Shown here: positions 33,206 to 41,986 of the stretch, piece after piece
How the letters are laid out: every line of letters starts with the position of its first letter
How positions within the stretch are numbered: position 1 is the stretch's first letter
Assembly (NCBI GenBank): GCA_050302275.1
Contig: JBNLAT010000010.1
Span: 11,328 to 75,327 of the forward strand
Length of the DNA: 64,000 nt
Origin: JAPHTQ01 sp050302275
Lineage (GTDB): Bacteria; Pseudomonadota; Gammaproteobacteria; Thiohalomonadales; Thiohalomonadaceae
Direction of reading: 5' to 3'
Program-made: the position numbers and the translations under genes
The notes under the pieces: model-generated
Told to the model about the DNA's origin: nothing
Database searches by the model: none
Seen by the model: only the letters and a program-made list of their open reading frames with translations

Positions 33206-33864
33206 TGAATGAGCCGCAATGGCTGGAACACTTTCCCGTTCTGAAACAGATCGACGATCCTGCCTGGAAAGAGGCAGTAACCGAAGCGCAGACATTGACC
33301 TTGCCCGCAGGGGCAGCGGTATTCCGTGAAGGGGACCAGTGCAGCAACTTCCTGCTGGTGATCGATGGCGCAGTACGCGTACAGAAACTGTCGGAAAGCG
33401 GACGCGAGATCGTCCTCTACCGTGTCGAGGAGGGACAGTCCTGTATTCTAACCACGGCCTGTATGCTTGGCGGTAAACAGTACAGTGCTGAGGGCTATAC
33501 CGAGACTGAGGTCCACGCGGTTGCCCTGCCGCATCACGCCTTTCAGCTGGCCCTGCATGGTTCCCGTGGATTCCGCGAATTTGTCTTCGATGTCTATGCT
33601 GAGCGGGTGACCGAGTTGTTGATGCTGATTGATGCCATCTCCTTTGGTCGGGTTGACCAGCGTCTGGCTGCCTACCTGCTGGAGCATGCTGACGATAACG
33701 CTGCTTTGGCAGTGACCCACCAGGAACTGGCACGGGAACTGGGGACTGCTCGCGAGGTGGTGAGCCGTCTGTTGAAGGAGTTTGAACGCCGAGGTCTGGT
33801 GCAGCTGGGGCGCGGTCGGATAGGATTACAGGACCGGACTGGGTTGCAGCGGACCGCAATGTGA
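33202..33864 (+). CDS. Crp/Fnr family transcription regulator
   Basis: 220 residues. A cyclic-nucleotide-type beta-roll (about 25-125: AGAAVFREGDQCSNFLLVIDGAVRV) is followed by the dimer helix and a C-terminal winged helix (LAVTHQELARELGTAREVVSRLLKEFERRGLVQLGRGRI). It lacks the N-terminal cysteine cluster of Fnr, so it is not an Fnr-type iron-sulfur sensor. Cysteines in QSCILTTACML could be redox-active. Its ATG overlaps the rsuA stop. It sits directly upstream of the DUF2892 gene, which it may control. Confidence 0.88.
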   Translation: MMNEPQWLEHFPVLKQIDDPAWKEAVTEAQTLTLPAGAAVFREGDQCSNFLLVIDGAVRVQKLSESGREIVLYRVEEGQSCILTTACMLGGKQYSAEGYTETEVHAVALPHHAFQLALHGSRGFREFVFDVYAERVTELLMLIDAISFGRVDQRLAAYLLEHADDNAALAVTHQELARELGTAREVVSRLLKEFERRGLVQLGRGRIGLQDRTGLQRTAM

Positions 33865-33887
33865 GTTAGTCACTGAACGGCCGACAC

Positions 33888-33916
33888 TTGCGGTGTAGAT
33901 TAGCCCACGGTATTCA
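33888..33916 (+). promoter_or_regulatory. Possible sigma-70 promoter for the DUF2892 gene
   Basis: TTGCGG (33888-33893) and TATTCA (33911-33916) are separated by 17 bp, 27 bp upstream of the next ATG. The hexamers are imperfect, so this is a suggestion only. Confidence 0.35.
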
Positions 33917-33943
33917 GACCAAACGTCAATAAAGGAGCAGTAA

Positions 33944-34126
33944 ATGAAACTGAACGTTGGTGGTATTGATCGTATTCTTCGTATCGTTGTGGGTGCCGCG
34001 CTGGTTGGTGCAACCGTCATGGGCATGCTTCCCGTATGGGGCTGGATCGGTGTGATTCCGCTGGCGACTGGTCTGGTGGGCTTCTGTCCGCTCTACCCGC
34101 TGGTAGGTGTTAACACTCGCGGCTAA
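33944..34126 (+). CDS. Small DUF2892 (YgaP-like) inner-membrane protein
   Basis: 60 residues. It begins MKLNVGGIDRILRIVVGAAL and has two membrane helices and GLVGFCPLYPLVGVNT, the DUF2892 signature with one cysteine. The family includes the membrane part of YgaP, a rhodanese linked to sulfur and S-nitrosothiol chemistry; here the rhodanese domain is absent. AAGGAG lies 7 nt before the ATG. Dedicated promoter and terminator suggest a monocistronic, well-expressed gene. Confidence 0.87.
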   Translation: MKLNVGGIDRILRIVVGAALVGATVMGMLPVWGWIGVIPLATGLVGFCPLYPLVGVNTRG

Positions 34127-34134
34127 CGCGAGAC

Positions 34135-34163
34135 AAAAAAAAGCGGGCATTGCCCGCTTTTTT
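34135..34163. terminator. Terminator after the DUF2892 gene, probably bidirectional
   Basis: A GCGGGC / GCCCGC stem with an ATT loop is flanked by A8 and T6. It also lies 24 bp past the 3' end of the opposite-strand EF-hand gene and can serve both. Confidence 0.9.
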
Positions 34164-34186
34164 GTTCATGGAACCCTGGTTGGTTC

Positions 34187-34798
34187 CTACTCTTCCCACA
34201 TCTTCATATGCTGTTCCTGATGCATATTAAATTCCTCTTCGCTCAACTGCTTGTCGCCATTACTGTCGATACTGGAGAAGGATGGTGCATTGGACATGTT
34301 GCGCATCTTCTTACCTTCTAACACACGTTGACGAATGCGGTTGTTACGCGCGGTATAGAATTCTTTTTCGGTCACGTTGCCGTCACCATCCAGATCGTAG
34401 TCGGCAAAGGCGGGCATATTTGCTGCGCGCATCCTCTGTTGGGTTTGTTGTTGCATCTGTTGCTGCATCTCACCCTGATTCTGGTTTTGCATCTGCTCCT
34501 GCATCTGTTGTTGGGTTTGCTGCTGCATGCCCATACCCATGCCAGCGCCGGGTACTGCGGGAGCGCCACTCATATCGCGAGTTTGGGTGCGAGTTTGGGT
34601 ACGGGTCTCGATACGGTTTTGCTGGGTGGCTGCAAACTCTTCCCGGCTGATCATGCCGTCACCGTTTTTGTCGAAGTCGGAAAACGACATGGGGCCTGGG
34701 CCACGCCCGCCGCCCATGTTGCCAGCGGCCTGCGCTGTTCCTGCCGCCAGAGTGAGGGCCAGCAGTGCTGAAGAGCATATGGTTTTTGTAGTGGTCAT
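34187..34798 (-). CDS. Secreted three-EF-hand, glutamine/methionine-rich protein
   Basis: 203 residues with a signal peptide ending TAQAA (about residue 25). Three calcium loops are present: DFDKNGDGMISREEF (about 41), DYDLDGDGNVTEKEF (about 130) and SIDSNGDKQLSEEEF (about 177; the third loop lacks one usual acidic residue). Between the first and second loops is a stretch rich in Q and M (MQQQTQQQM repeats) preceded by ETRTQTRTQTRD. Calcium binding in the periplasm is inferred. It is convergent with the DUF2892 gene. Confidence 0.85.
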   Translation of the reverse strand: MTTTKTICSSALLALTLAAGTAQAAGNMGGGRGPGPMSFSDFDKNGDGMISREEFAATQQNRIETRTQTRTQTRDMSGAPAVPGAGMGMGMQQQTQQQMQEQMQNQNQGEMQQQMQQQTQQRMRAANMPAFADYDLDGDGNVTEKEFYTARNNRIRQRVLEGKKMRNMSNAPSFSSIDSNGDKQLSEEEFNMHQEQHMKMWEE

Positions 34799-34998
34799 AC
34801 TGAATCACCTCCATTGAATAGTGGTATGTCCCAAAAAGTTCGCTATTACAGGGCTAGGAACGGGCAGCGCGGGTGCCACCTGTACGTCAGGGACAACCCC
34901 CAGTTTGGCTCAAGAATTTGTAACGGGCCAAAAGGTTTTCTGCAGGAATTAGTACTGGGTCACCTTTTTATCTTCGGTGTGAGGCAGAGAGGATGGGG

Positions 34999-35550
34999 TC
35001 AATCCGCTTGTTGTACCAATTCGAGCAACTTGCAGAGGGTGTTCCAGTTGCGTGCGGTGGCGGTAACGCCAAGGGCTTTTTCCACGCCTGCTGCCAGCCT
35101 CGAGCGGCCGATACCCTGTGGCGCGTAGAGATAAAAAACCCGATCGTTCAGGGTGAATTGTTCGCTTTCGTTCTGCAGTGCTGCAAGTTTTTTAAGGTCC
35201 GTTTTGGTGGGTTTCTCCTCAAGGAAAAACAGGTGTAGATCCTTACCGTTGGTGCAGGTCTTGCTGTAAGGGTTTGCCGCCGCCGCTTTTTCCAGTTCAT
35301 TCCGGGATAACAGCAATACCTCGGGACGAAAGCCGTGTTGTTGTTGAATCGCGTTAGCAATCTCTTTGGCCAGGTGCGTCGCTTGGGCAACGTTGCTACG
35401 AAAAATGGCGTTGCCGCTCTGGATATAGGTTTTTATCCCGTGGCAGTGGAGTTGTTGCAGGATATCGACAAGCGCCGACATCGGCAGTTTGTTCCTGCCT
35501 CCCACGTTGATGCCCCTGAGCAGTGCGATGTAGGTTTGAGTGGGTTGCAT
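34999..35550 (-). CDS. DUF1697 family protein
   Basis: 183 residues. The N-terminus TYIALLRGINVGGRNKLPM and IKTYIQSGNAIFRSN are the DUF1697 signature. The family is widespread and uncharacterised, soluble and alpha/beta. It lies 12 bp downstream of the TIR-like gene on the same strand, so the two may be co-transcribed. The 200 bp after it, up to the EF-hand gene, show no recognisable feature. Confidence 0.87.
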   Translation of the reverse strand: MQPTQTYIALLRGINVGGRNKLPMSALVDILQQLHCHGIKTYIQSGNAIFRSNVAQATHLAKEIANAIQQQHGFRPEVLLLSRNELEKAAAANPYSKTCTNGKDLHLFFLEEKPTKTDLKKLAALQNESEQFTLNDRVFYLYAPQGIGRSRLAAGVEKALGVTATARNWNTLCKLLELVQQAD

Positions 35551-35562
35551 CGTTACAGCAGA

Positions 35563-36489
35563 TTACTCGCCAGTTGGGGTTGCGAGGGCGAAACCCGCGC
35601 CCTTAAGTTCCAGCTCCAGCAGACGCCGCCAAACCTGATTGTCACTGATGCTGAGGCAGCTTATGCCATCGTAATCTCGAGGCGGTTTGTCCTGTCCGTT
35701 GTAAAGGGCGCAGACGCGGGATTTGCCCAGGCGACCGATGTAGTAACCCAGTTCAAAAAGCACATTGCGTTTGCTGTGGCCCTTGCCGTTCCGCATCGGT
35801 TTACCCGGCTGGGCAAAATCGTCAGGGGTGAGTAGCACCACGGCAAAATCAACCTCAGGCAGGCTTTCGATCTTTTCCATAATGTTGCGATTACTGGTCT
35901 GTTGTTTGTGTAGCACGACAGGTTCGAGTCCCAGTTTTTCCAGATACTCATTAACGGTTTTCATCAGTGCATCGTTTTGTCCGTGGATGACACAAACGCG
36001 ATTCGTCACAACCCGTTGCGGAAGTTCAGGGATCTCCTTTGCCGGATTTTTAACAGCCGTTGTCGAAACACTCTTCTTCGCCGTTTTGTCTGGCTGTGGT
36101 GCAGTTGGTTTTACTTTCGGCGCTTTACGGCGATCCTCAAGACGGGAGATCAGTCCTTCCAACATACTGACGGTATGCGGAATGCCGGCGATGAATTTCT
36201 GCTGCCGTTGGCTACGTGACTCCAGGTAGATCTGACCGCCGTGCCAGATTTTATGCTGGCTGTGGTCGTAGTATTCGGTGGAGTCTGAGCCGAAGATATC
36301 CCGTATCGAGTCACGAATGGTTTTCTGCGTGCTATCGACTTTGGGATCGTCGAAGGCGATCTCCTGATTTTGTAGTTTGCGCGTTTGCTCGATCGTGGCG
36401 CGCAGTTTTTTGATCGCCTTGTCGATATCGACAGAGGCGCGGTGGGCCGTATCCTTCGGTACAGGCTCGGTCGTCTGACGTGAAGCCAT
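35563..36489 (-). CDS. TIR-like nucleotide-binding protein (PF10137 type), candidate defence effector
   Basis: 308 residues. The N-terminal half is helical (about 20-120) and followed by a K/P/T-rich linker (about 122-160). The C-terminal domain (about 163-300) matches the predicted nucleotide-binding TIR-like family: NRVCVIHGQNDALMKTV, a strand before VDFAVVLLTPDDF, then RNVLFELGYYIGRLGKSRVCALY. E246 in LFELGYY is the likely catalytic glutamate. Relatives are NAD-cleaving effectors in CBASS and other phage defence (Cap12-like). No cyclase or STING domain is seen nearby. The start at 36489 has GAGGA 6 nt upstream. Confidence 0.8.
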   Translation of the reverse strand: MASRQTTEPVPKDTAHRASVDIDKAIKKLRATIEQTRKLQNQEIAFDDPKVDSTQKTIRDSIRDIFGSDSTEYYDHSQHKIWHGGQIYLESRSQRQQKFIAGIPHTVSMLEGLISRLEDRRKAPKVKPTAPQPDKTAKKSVSTTAVKNPAKEIPELPQRVVTNRVCVIHGQNDALMKTVNEYLEKLGLEPVVLHKQQTSNRNIMEKIESLPEVDFAVVLLTPDDFAQPGKPMRNGKGHSKRNVLFELGYYIGRLGKSRVCALYNGQDKPPRDYDGISCLSISDNQVWRRLLELELKGAGFALATPTGE

Positions 36490-36716
36490 AGGGCATCCTC
36501 GCGGCAAGGGTGGCGCATGAGTATTGGTATGGGTATTACAGGCGGCAGGAAAAAGGGGGATACCCCGGGTGTCATCACGATGACTGTGAAAAATCCGCCC
36601 GGGCGGTCCGGTTATTCTCCAGACTCGCCACGATTAGTGCCCGCCTAATCTACCGGTCTTTTCCGGCGGCGGGCAATAATGCAAACGGATTAAATCAGTA
36701 GTATGTGAAACAGGTA

Positions 36717-39533
36717 TTACAAACGCTCGATCCGCGCCCGTTGTTCACGGAATGATTCCAGGGAGGAGTTGGCCTCAGCCAGCTTGTCCCGTTCTTTCTG
36801 CACTACTGCTTCGGGGGCCTTGCCGACAAATTTATCATTGCTCAGCTTGCCGTTGAGGCGTTGGACTTCTTTTTCGAGCCGCTCGATCTCCTTACCCAGG
36901 CGTGCCAGTTCCGCTTCTTTATCAATCAAGCCTGCCATCGGTACCAGCAGTTTCATCTCGCCGACCAGTGCGGTGGCGGACTCGGGAGCCTCTTCGCCTG
37001 CAGCCAGCAGGGTTACCGATTCCAGTTTTGCCAGGGAGCGGAAGAAGGCAGTGTTGGCTTCAAGGCGTGCCGCATCCTGACTGGAGGCGTTGGCCAACAG
37101 CACGGGCAACGGTTTGCCCGGAGCGATGTTCATCCCGGAGCGGATCTTGCGCACACCGACGATAAAATCCATCACCCACTGCATTTCGCTCTCAGCCGCA
37201 GCGTCGATCTTGCCTTCGTCTGCCTGCGGATAGGCTTGCAGCATGATGGTATTACCGCTACGTCCCGCCAGGGTGGCAATGCGCTGCCAGATCTCCTCGG
37301 TGATGTAAGGAATGATCGGATGGGCCAGACGCAGCAGGGTTTCCAGCACGCGTACCAGGGTACGGCGGGTACCGCGCTTCTGTGCTTCGCTACTTTCGTC
37401 CGAATAGAGGACCGGCTTGGAGAGTTCCAGATACCAGGCGCAGTACTCATCCCAGGTGAATTCGTAGATGGCGCTGGCCGCCAGATCGAAACGATAGTTA
37501 CCGATGGCGGTATTGACGATCTGCTCGGCGCGCTGCAGGCGCGAGGTGATCCAGCGGTCGGCGGTGGAGAGTTCGACCTCTTCGCCACCCTGACCACAAT
37601 CCTGCCCTTCGGTCTGCATTAACACATAGTTGGCCGCGTTCCACAGCTTGTTGCAGAAGTTGCGGTAGCCTTCGATACGGCCAAGGTCGAAGTTGATATC
37701 GCGACCGGTGGAGGCGAGAGAGGCAAAAGTAAATCGCAGGGCGTCGGTGCCGAAGGCAGGGATGCCGTCGGGGAAATCGCCGCGGGTCTGTTTCTCTATC
37801 TTCTTCGCCATCTCCGGCTGCATCAGGCCGGTGGTGCGTTTCTGTACCAGTGCTTCCAGTTCGATGCCATCGATCAGATCAATCGGATCGAGCACGTTAC
37901 CCTTGGACTTGGACATCTTCTGTCCGTGGGCATCGCGTACCAGACCATGAATGTAGATCTCGCGGAACGGTACATCACCGATGAACTTCTTGCCCATCAT
38001 GATCATCCGCGCCACCCAGAAGAAGATGATGTCGAAGCCGGTCACCAGCACGCTGGTGGGGTAGAAGGTTTTCAAGGCATCAGTCTGTTCCGGCCAGCCC
38101 AGGGTGGAGAAGGGCCAGAGGGCGGAGGAGAACCATGTATCGAGAACGTCGTCGTCCTGGTTTAGTGGCAGCGCCGCATCGAGCTGGTACTTGTTACGTA
38201 CCTCTTCTTCATTGCGGCCGACGTAGACATTGCCGCGGTTATCGTACCAGGCAGGAATACGGTGGCCCCACCAGATCTGGCGACTGATGCACCAGTCCTG
38301 AATATTCTCCAGCCACTGGAAGTAGGTGTTCTCCCAGTTCTTCGGGGTAAAGGTGATTGCCCCGCTGCGTACCGCATCCAACGCCGGTTCGGTGATCTCT
38401 TTCCTACCGCCGGGACGACCGTCTTCCTGTACCTCGCGGGTCAGGTCGACAAACCATTGATCGGTAAGGAACGGTTCGATGACCGTGCCACTGCGATCGC
38501 CGCGCGGCACCATCAGTTTGTGATCCTCGATCTTTTCCAGCAGATCGAGATCTTTCAGGTCGTGGACGATCTCGTCGCGTGCCTCGTAGCGATCCTTGCC
38601 GCGGTATTTTTCCGGTGCGTTTTCGTTGATCTTGGCGTCGATGGTGAGGACGTTGATCATCACCAGATCGTGACGCTGGCCCATGGCGTAGTCGTTGAAA
38701 TCGTGCGCCGGAGTGATCTTGACGCAGCCGGTACCGAATTCTGGATCGACATAGTCGTCGGCGATGATCGGGATCTCGCGACCCACCAGCGGCAGGGTTA
38801 TGGTCTTGCCGATCAGCTTTTTATAGCGTTCGTCTTCCGGGTGTACCGCTACGGCAGTATCGCCGAGCATGGTCTCAGGACGGGTGGTGGCAACCACCAG
38901 ATGGCCGCTGCCGTCGCTGAGCGGATAGCGGAAGTGCCACAGGTATCCCTGCTCTTCTTCACTGACCACTTCCAGGTCGGAAACTGCGGTGTGCAGAACC
39001 GGGTCCCAGTTGACCAGCCGTTTACCGCGGTAGATCAATCCTTCTTCATAGAGGCGAACGAACACCTCTTTCACCGCGTCGGAAAGACCGTCGTCCATGG
39101 TGAAGCGTTCGCGACTCCAGTCGGGGCTGGCGCCCATGCGGCGCAGCTGGCGGGTGATGTGACCGCCCGATTCCGCTTTCCAGGCCCAGACCCGTTCGAT
39201 GAATTCATCCCGTCCCAGATCGTGACGGGTTTTACCTTCCGCGTTGAGCTGCCGCTCCACCACCATCTGGGTGGCGATACCCGCATGGTCGGTGCCCGGT
39301 TGCCACAGGGTGTTATCCCCTTTCATGCGGTGGTAACGGGTCAGCGCATCCATGATGGTGTCCTGGAAGGCGTGTCCCATGTGCAGTGTGCCTGTGACGT
39401 TGGGCGGCGGGATCATGATGCAGTAGGCATCATCATTGTCGCCGGCTTCGCTTTTCGGGGCGAAGTAGCCGTTATCTTCCCAGTACTGGTACCAGCGTTG
39501 TTCGATGTCGTGGGGGTTGTAGCTTTTATCCAT
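36717..39533 (-). CDS. valS: Valine-tRNA ligase
   Basis: A 938-residue class I synthetase of full length. The HIGH motif appears as HMGH (51-54), KMSKS as KMSKSKGN, and WCISRQIWWGHRIPAW is the conserved catalytic-domain segment. The C-terminal coiled-coil arm (KEIERLEKEVQRLNGKL) binds tRNA. The editing (CP1) domain is present. It ends the pepA-holC-valS block. The 227 bp beyond its stop, up to the TIR-like gene, contain no convincing gene. Confidence 0.96.
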   Translation of the reverse strand: MDKSYNPHDIEQRWYQYWEDNGYFAPKSEAGDNDDAYCIMIPPPNVTGTLHMGHAFQDTIMDALTRYHRMKGDNTLWQPGTDHAGIATQMVVERQLNAEGKTRHDLGRDEFIERVWAWKAESGGHITRQLRRMGASPDWSRERFTMDDGLSDAVKEVFVRLYEEGLIYRGKRLVNWDPVLHTAVSDLEVVSEEEQGYLWHFRYPLSDGSGHLVVATTRPETMLGDTAVAVHPEDERYKKLIGKTITLPLVGREIPIIADDYVDPEFGTGCVKITPAHDFNDYAMGQRHDLVMINVLTIDAKINENAPEKYRGKDRYEARDEIVHDLKDLDLLEKIEDHKLMVPRGDRSGTVIEPFLTDQWFVDLTREVQEDGRPGGRKEITEPALDAVRSGAITFTPKNWENTYFQWLENIQDWCISRQIWWGHRIPAWYDNRGNVYVGRNEEEVRNKYQLDAALPLNQDDDVLDTWFSSALWPFSTLGWPEQTDALKTFYPTSVLVTGFDIIFFWVARMIMMGKKFIGDVPFREIYIHGLVRDAHGQKMSKSKGNVLDPIDLIDGIELEALVQKRTTGLMQPEMAKKIEKQTRGDFPDGIPAFGTDALRFTFASLASTGRDINFDLGRIEGYRNFCNKLWNAANYVLMQTEGQDCGQGGEEVELSTADRWITSRLQRAEQIVNTAIGNYRFDLAASAIYEFTWDEYCAWYLELSKPVLYSDESSEAQKRGTRRTLVRVLETLLRLAHPIIPYITEEIWQRIATLAGRSGNTIMLQAYPQADEGKIDAAAESEMQWVMDFIVGVRKIRSGMNIAPGKPLPVLLANASSQDAARLEANTAFFRSLAKLESVTLLAAGEEAPESATALVGEMKLLVPMAGLIDKEAELARLGKEIERLEKEVQRLNGKLSNDKFVGKAPEAVVQKERDKLAEANSSLESFREQRARIERL

Positions 39534-39593
39534 GATTACAGGCAGTCACACGGTAGGTTTAAATGAAGCAGGCGAGTATACCGTACTTCAGGG

Positions 39594-39932
39594 TTACTTG
39601 AGATTTGGATAACGCTCCAGAATCAGGCGCATCACTTCTTTTTGAACGAGCGGGCGCAGTTTGCGCATCTGATGGCCGACCAGCATGTCGACCAGCTTGT
39701 TCAGCTCCTGCTGGGTCGGCAGATTGCCGCCTGAGGGAGCCGGAGCCGATTTTTTCTCTGTGCTGGCGACCTCTTCGAGTACCGGAATATCCTCGTCGGC
39801 GATCTCCACTACCTCGTCGAGTACCGGGATATCGTCGTCGTCGCTGTCGAAGCGATCCTTTTCCAGCAGTTCCTTGAGTCGATCGAGTTCGCTGAGGATC
39901 TCGCTCTTGGTTTTCGGTTTGTCGTTACTCAT
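39594..39932 (-). CDS. Small acidic protein between holC and valS
   Basis: 112 residues with no signal or membrane segment. An N-terminal helix (KSEILSELDRLKELLEKD) leads to an acidic double motif, DDIPVLDEVV and DEDIPVLEEVA, and the C-terminal half forms a helical segment (LNKLVDMLVGHQMRKLRPLVQKEVMRLILERYP). The tandem IPVL(D/E)EV motifs look like short binding peptides. It lies 13 bp after holC and 60 bp before valS, so it is co-transcribed. Function unknown. Confidence 0.78.
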   Translation of the reverse strand: MSNDKPKTKSEILSELDRLKELLEKDRFDSDDDDIPVLDEVVEIADEDIPVLEEVASTEKKSAPAPSGGNLPTQQELNKLVDMLVGHQMRKLRPLVQKEVMRLILERYPNLK

Positions 39933-39945
39933 CCATTACGACTCA

Positions 39946-40371
39946 TCAAATATTGTGAGACTCGAGAGGATACCCCCTCTCGCGGTAGAAACGAAACCGC
40001 TCGCGTCCCTGCTGGCGCTGGTTTTCGTCACCGTCGATGATCTCGGCCACCCGCTTGAAGCGGCTGAAAAAGAGCGGCACCTCACTACTCAGATTGATCA
40101 ACACCTCGTCGTGGTGGCGCGGTTCCTCGCCGTGGCCGATGTGGATATCCGCTTCGTCGGCAGCCGGATCGTTATCCATGCCGTGGGGCACGAAGCTGCC
40201 CTGGCTAAAGGTCCAGAGCATCTCATCGATGCGGGTACTCAATGCTGGATCGCCGGTATGGATGTAGACCTTGTTGCCCTGCTGCCACGCCTTCTCTGCC
40301 AGACGGCAGACAAAACGCTGCCGTGCGTCGGCAGCGTTGTCGTTGAGGATGTAGAAGTCGACCCGGGTCAA
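39946..40371 (-). CDS. holC: DNA polymerase III chi subunit HolC, TTG start
   Basis: 141 residues. It begins TRVDFYILND, has LAEKAWQQGNKVYIHTGD and ends with the RYRxYRERGY-type C-terminus (RERFRFYRERGYPL). Chi joins the clamp loader to SSB. The start is a TTG at 40371, one base after the pepA stop, because this gives the family N-terminus; an in-frame TTG 24 bp upstream would lie inside pepA. The pairing with pepA and valS is the standard order. Confidence 0.9.
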   Translation of the reverse strand: MTRVDFYILNDNAADARQRFVCRLAEKAWQQGNKVYIHTGDPALSTRIDEMLWTFSQGSFVPHGMDNDPAADEADIHIGHGEEPRHHDEVLINLSSEVPLFFSRFKRVAEIIDGDENQRQQGRERFRFYRERGYPLESHNI

Positions 40372-40372
40372 C

Positions 40373-41878
40373 TTAGTTGCCCTTGGCGCTGTCAATGAGG
40401 AACTGGGTCAACAGCGGCACCGGTCGGCCGGTGGCACCCTTGTCGCTATTGCTGCGCCAGGCGGTACCGGCGATATCCAGGTGGGCCCATTTGAACTCTT
40501 TGGTGTAACGACCGAGGAAGCAGGCGGCGGTGATGGTGCCTGCGCTGCGCCCACCGATGTTGGCCATGTCGGCGAAAGGGCTCTTGAGCTGTTCGTCGTA
40601 CTCTTCCCACATCGGCAACTGCCAGGCGCGGTCGCCGCTCTTCTGTCCGGCATCCAGTAGTTTGCCCACCAGATCCTCATCGTTGCCTAGCAGGCCGGAG
40701 GCGTGGTGGCCCAGGGCGACGATGCAGGCGCCGGTGAGGGTGGCGATGTCGATCACCTGGGCGGGTTCGAATTTCTGCACGTAGGTGAGGGCGTCGCAAA
40801 GGATCAGGCGACCTTCGGCATCGGTGTTGAGGATCTCGATGGTCTGGCCCGACATGGAGGTGACTACGTCGCCCGGTTTGTTGGCATCGCCGTCGGGCAG
40901 GTTCTCCGAACTGGGGACCACGCCGATGACATTGAGCGGCAGTTCCATTTCAGCGATCGCCCTGAGGGTGCCAAAGACGCTGGCGCCGCCGCACATGTCG
41001 TACTTCATTTCGTCCATCGCCGCCGCTGGCTTCAGTGAGATACCGCCGGCGTCAAAGGTCAGCCCCTTGCCTACCAGTACTATGGGCTTCTGCTTGTTAC
41101 GTGCGGCAGAACCCTTGTACTCCATCACGATCAGTTTTGCGGGCTGGCGTGAACCGCGGGAAACCGAGAGCAGCGAGTGCATGCCCAGTTTTTCCATCTG
41201 TGCCTCGTCGAGCACGGTGGTCTTGATGCTTTTGTACTGGCGACCGAGGCTGCGTGCCTCATCCGCCAGATAGGTTGGGGTGCAGATATTACCCGGCAGA
41301 TTGGAGAGGTCCTTGGTCAGTTCAATACCATTATTGATCGCTTGGCCCTGAATGCTGCCGAGGCGAATCAGTGCGCTTTCGCCGCGATTGGTGCAGGGGA
41401 AATTCACCTTGGCCAGGGACGGCTTTTTATCATCCTTGGCCTTGCTCTTGAGTTGTTCGAAGCGGTAACTGGCGTGGCCGACTGCTTCGATGAACTGACG
41501 CACTTTCCAGTCCAGTTCCCGCTCGGGGACCGGCAGCTCGGCAAGGCAGCAGAGGGCGTCTTTGGCCTTGGTGCCAGTGAGCACCTTGGCTGCGGCCTGA
41601 ACGATCTTGCGATAGGCACGGTCGTTAAGTTCTTTTTCTTTGCCGCATCCAACCAGCAGCAGGCGCTCGCATTTCAGGCCGACAGGGGCAGGAATCATCA
41701 ATGTGCTACCTGTCGCGCCGCTCATGTCACCGCCTTTCAGGACACTCTTTATAAAATGTTCACTGGCGTCATCTAGCTGTTTCGCCGCGGGGGTAAGTTT
41801 CTTGCCGTCGTAAATGCCGACGATGAGACAGGCGCTGGGGCTGGATTGAATCGGGGAAGTACTGGTGCTGAATTCCAT
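40373..41878 (-). CDS. pepA: Leucyl aminopeptidase PepA
   Basis: 501 residues, M17 family, normal length. The catalytic domain has VGKGLTFDAGGISLKP with metal-binding residues and the signature NTDAEGRL. PepA removes N-terminal residues using two metal ions and in Escherichia coli also binds DNA. The ATG at 41878 has AGGAG 6 nt upstream. The open frame continues another 800 bp upstream, but that part lies opposite lptF and has no homology sense. Confidence 0.95.
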   Translation of the reverse strand: MEFSTSTSPIQSSPSACLIVGIYDGKKLTPAAKQLDDASEHFIKSVLKGGDMSGATGSTLMIPAPVGLKCERLLLVGCGKEKELNDRAYRKIVQAAAKVLTGTKAKDALCCLAELPVPERELDWKVRQFIEAVGHASYRFEQLKSKAKDDKKPSLAKVNFPCTNRGESALIRLGSIQGQAINNGIELTKDLSNLPGNICTPTYLADEARSLGRQYKSIKTTVLDEAQMEKLGMHSLLSVSRGSRQPAKLIVMEYKGSAARNKQKPIVLVGKGLTFDAGGISLKPAAAMDEMKYDMCGGASVFGTLRAIAEMELPLNVIGVVPSSENLPDGDANKPGDVVTSMSGQTIEILNTDAEGRLILCDALTYVQKFEPAQVIDIATLTGACIVALGHHASGLLGNDEDLVGKLLDAGQKSGDRAWQLPMWEEYDEQLKSPFADMANIGGRSAGTITAACFLGRYTKEFKWAHLDIAGTAWRSNSDKGATGRPVPLLTQFLIDSAKGN

Positions 41879-41986
41879 TGTGACTCCTGCAGAGGTATCG
41901 CGTAAACTTTCAACGCAAACGATTATATCAGCCATGATGGCACGCTGCTTGATGAGTTCAAACGCCTCCAATCGGGTTAGTCCCGT

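Noticed and set aside
36510..36701. Small plus-strand open frame between the TIR-like gene and valS
   Set aside because: 63 codons, no SD, no family pattern, arginine/alanine-rich composition typical of chance frames in GC-rich DNA.
38262..39566. 434-codon open frame opposite valS
   Set aside because: A shadow frame inside a clear synthetase gene; no SD or recognisable domain.
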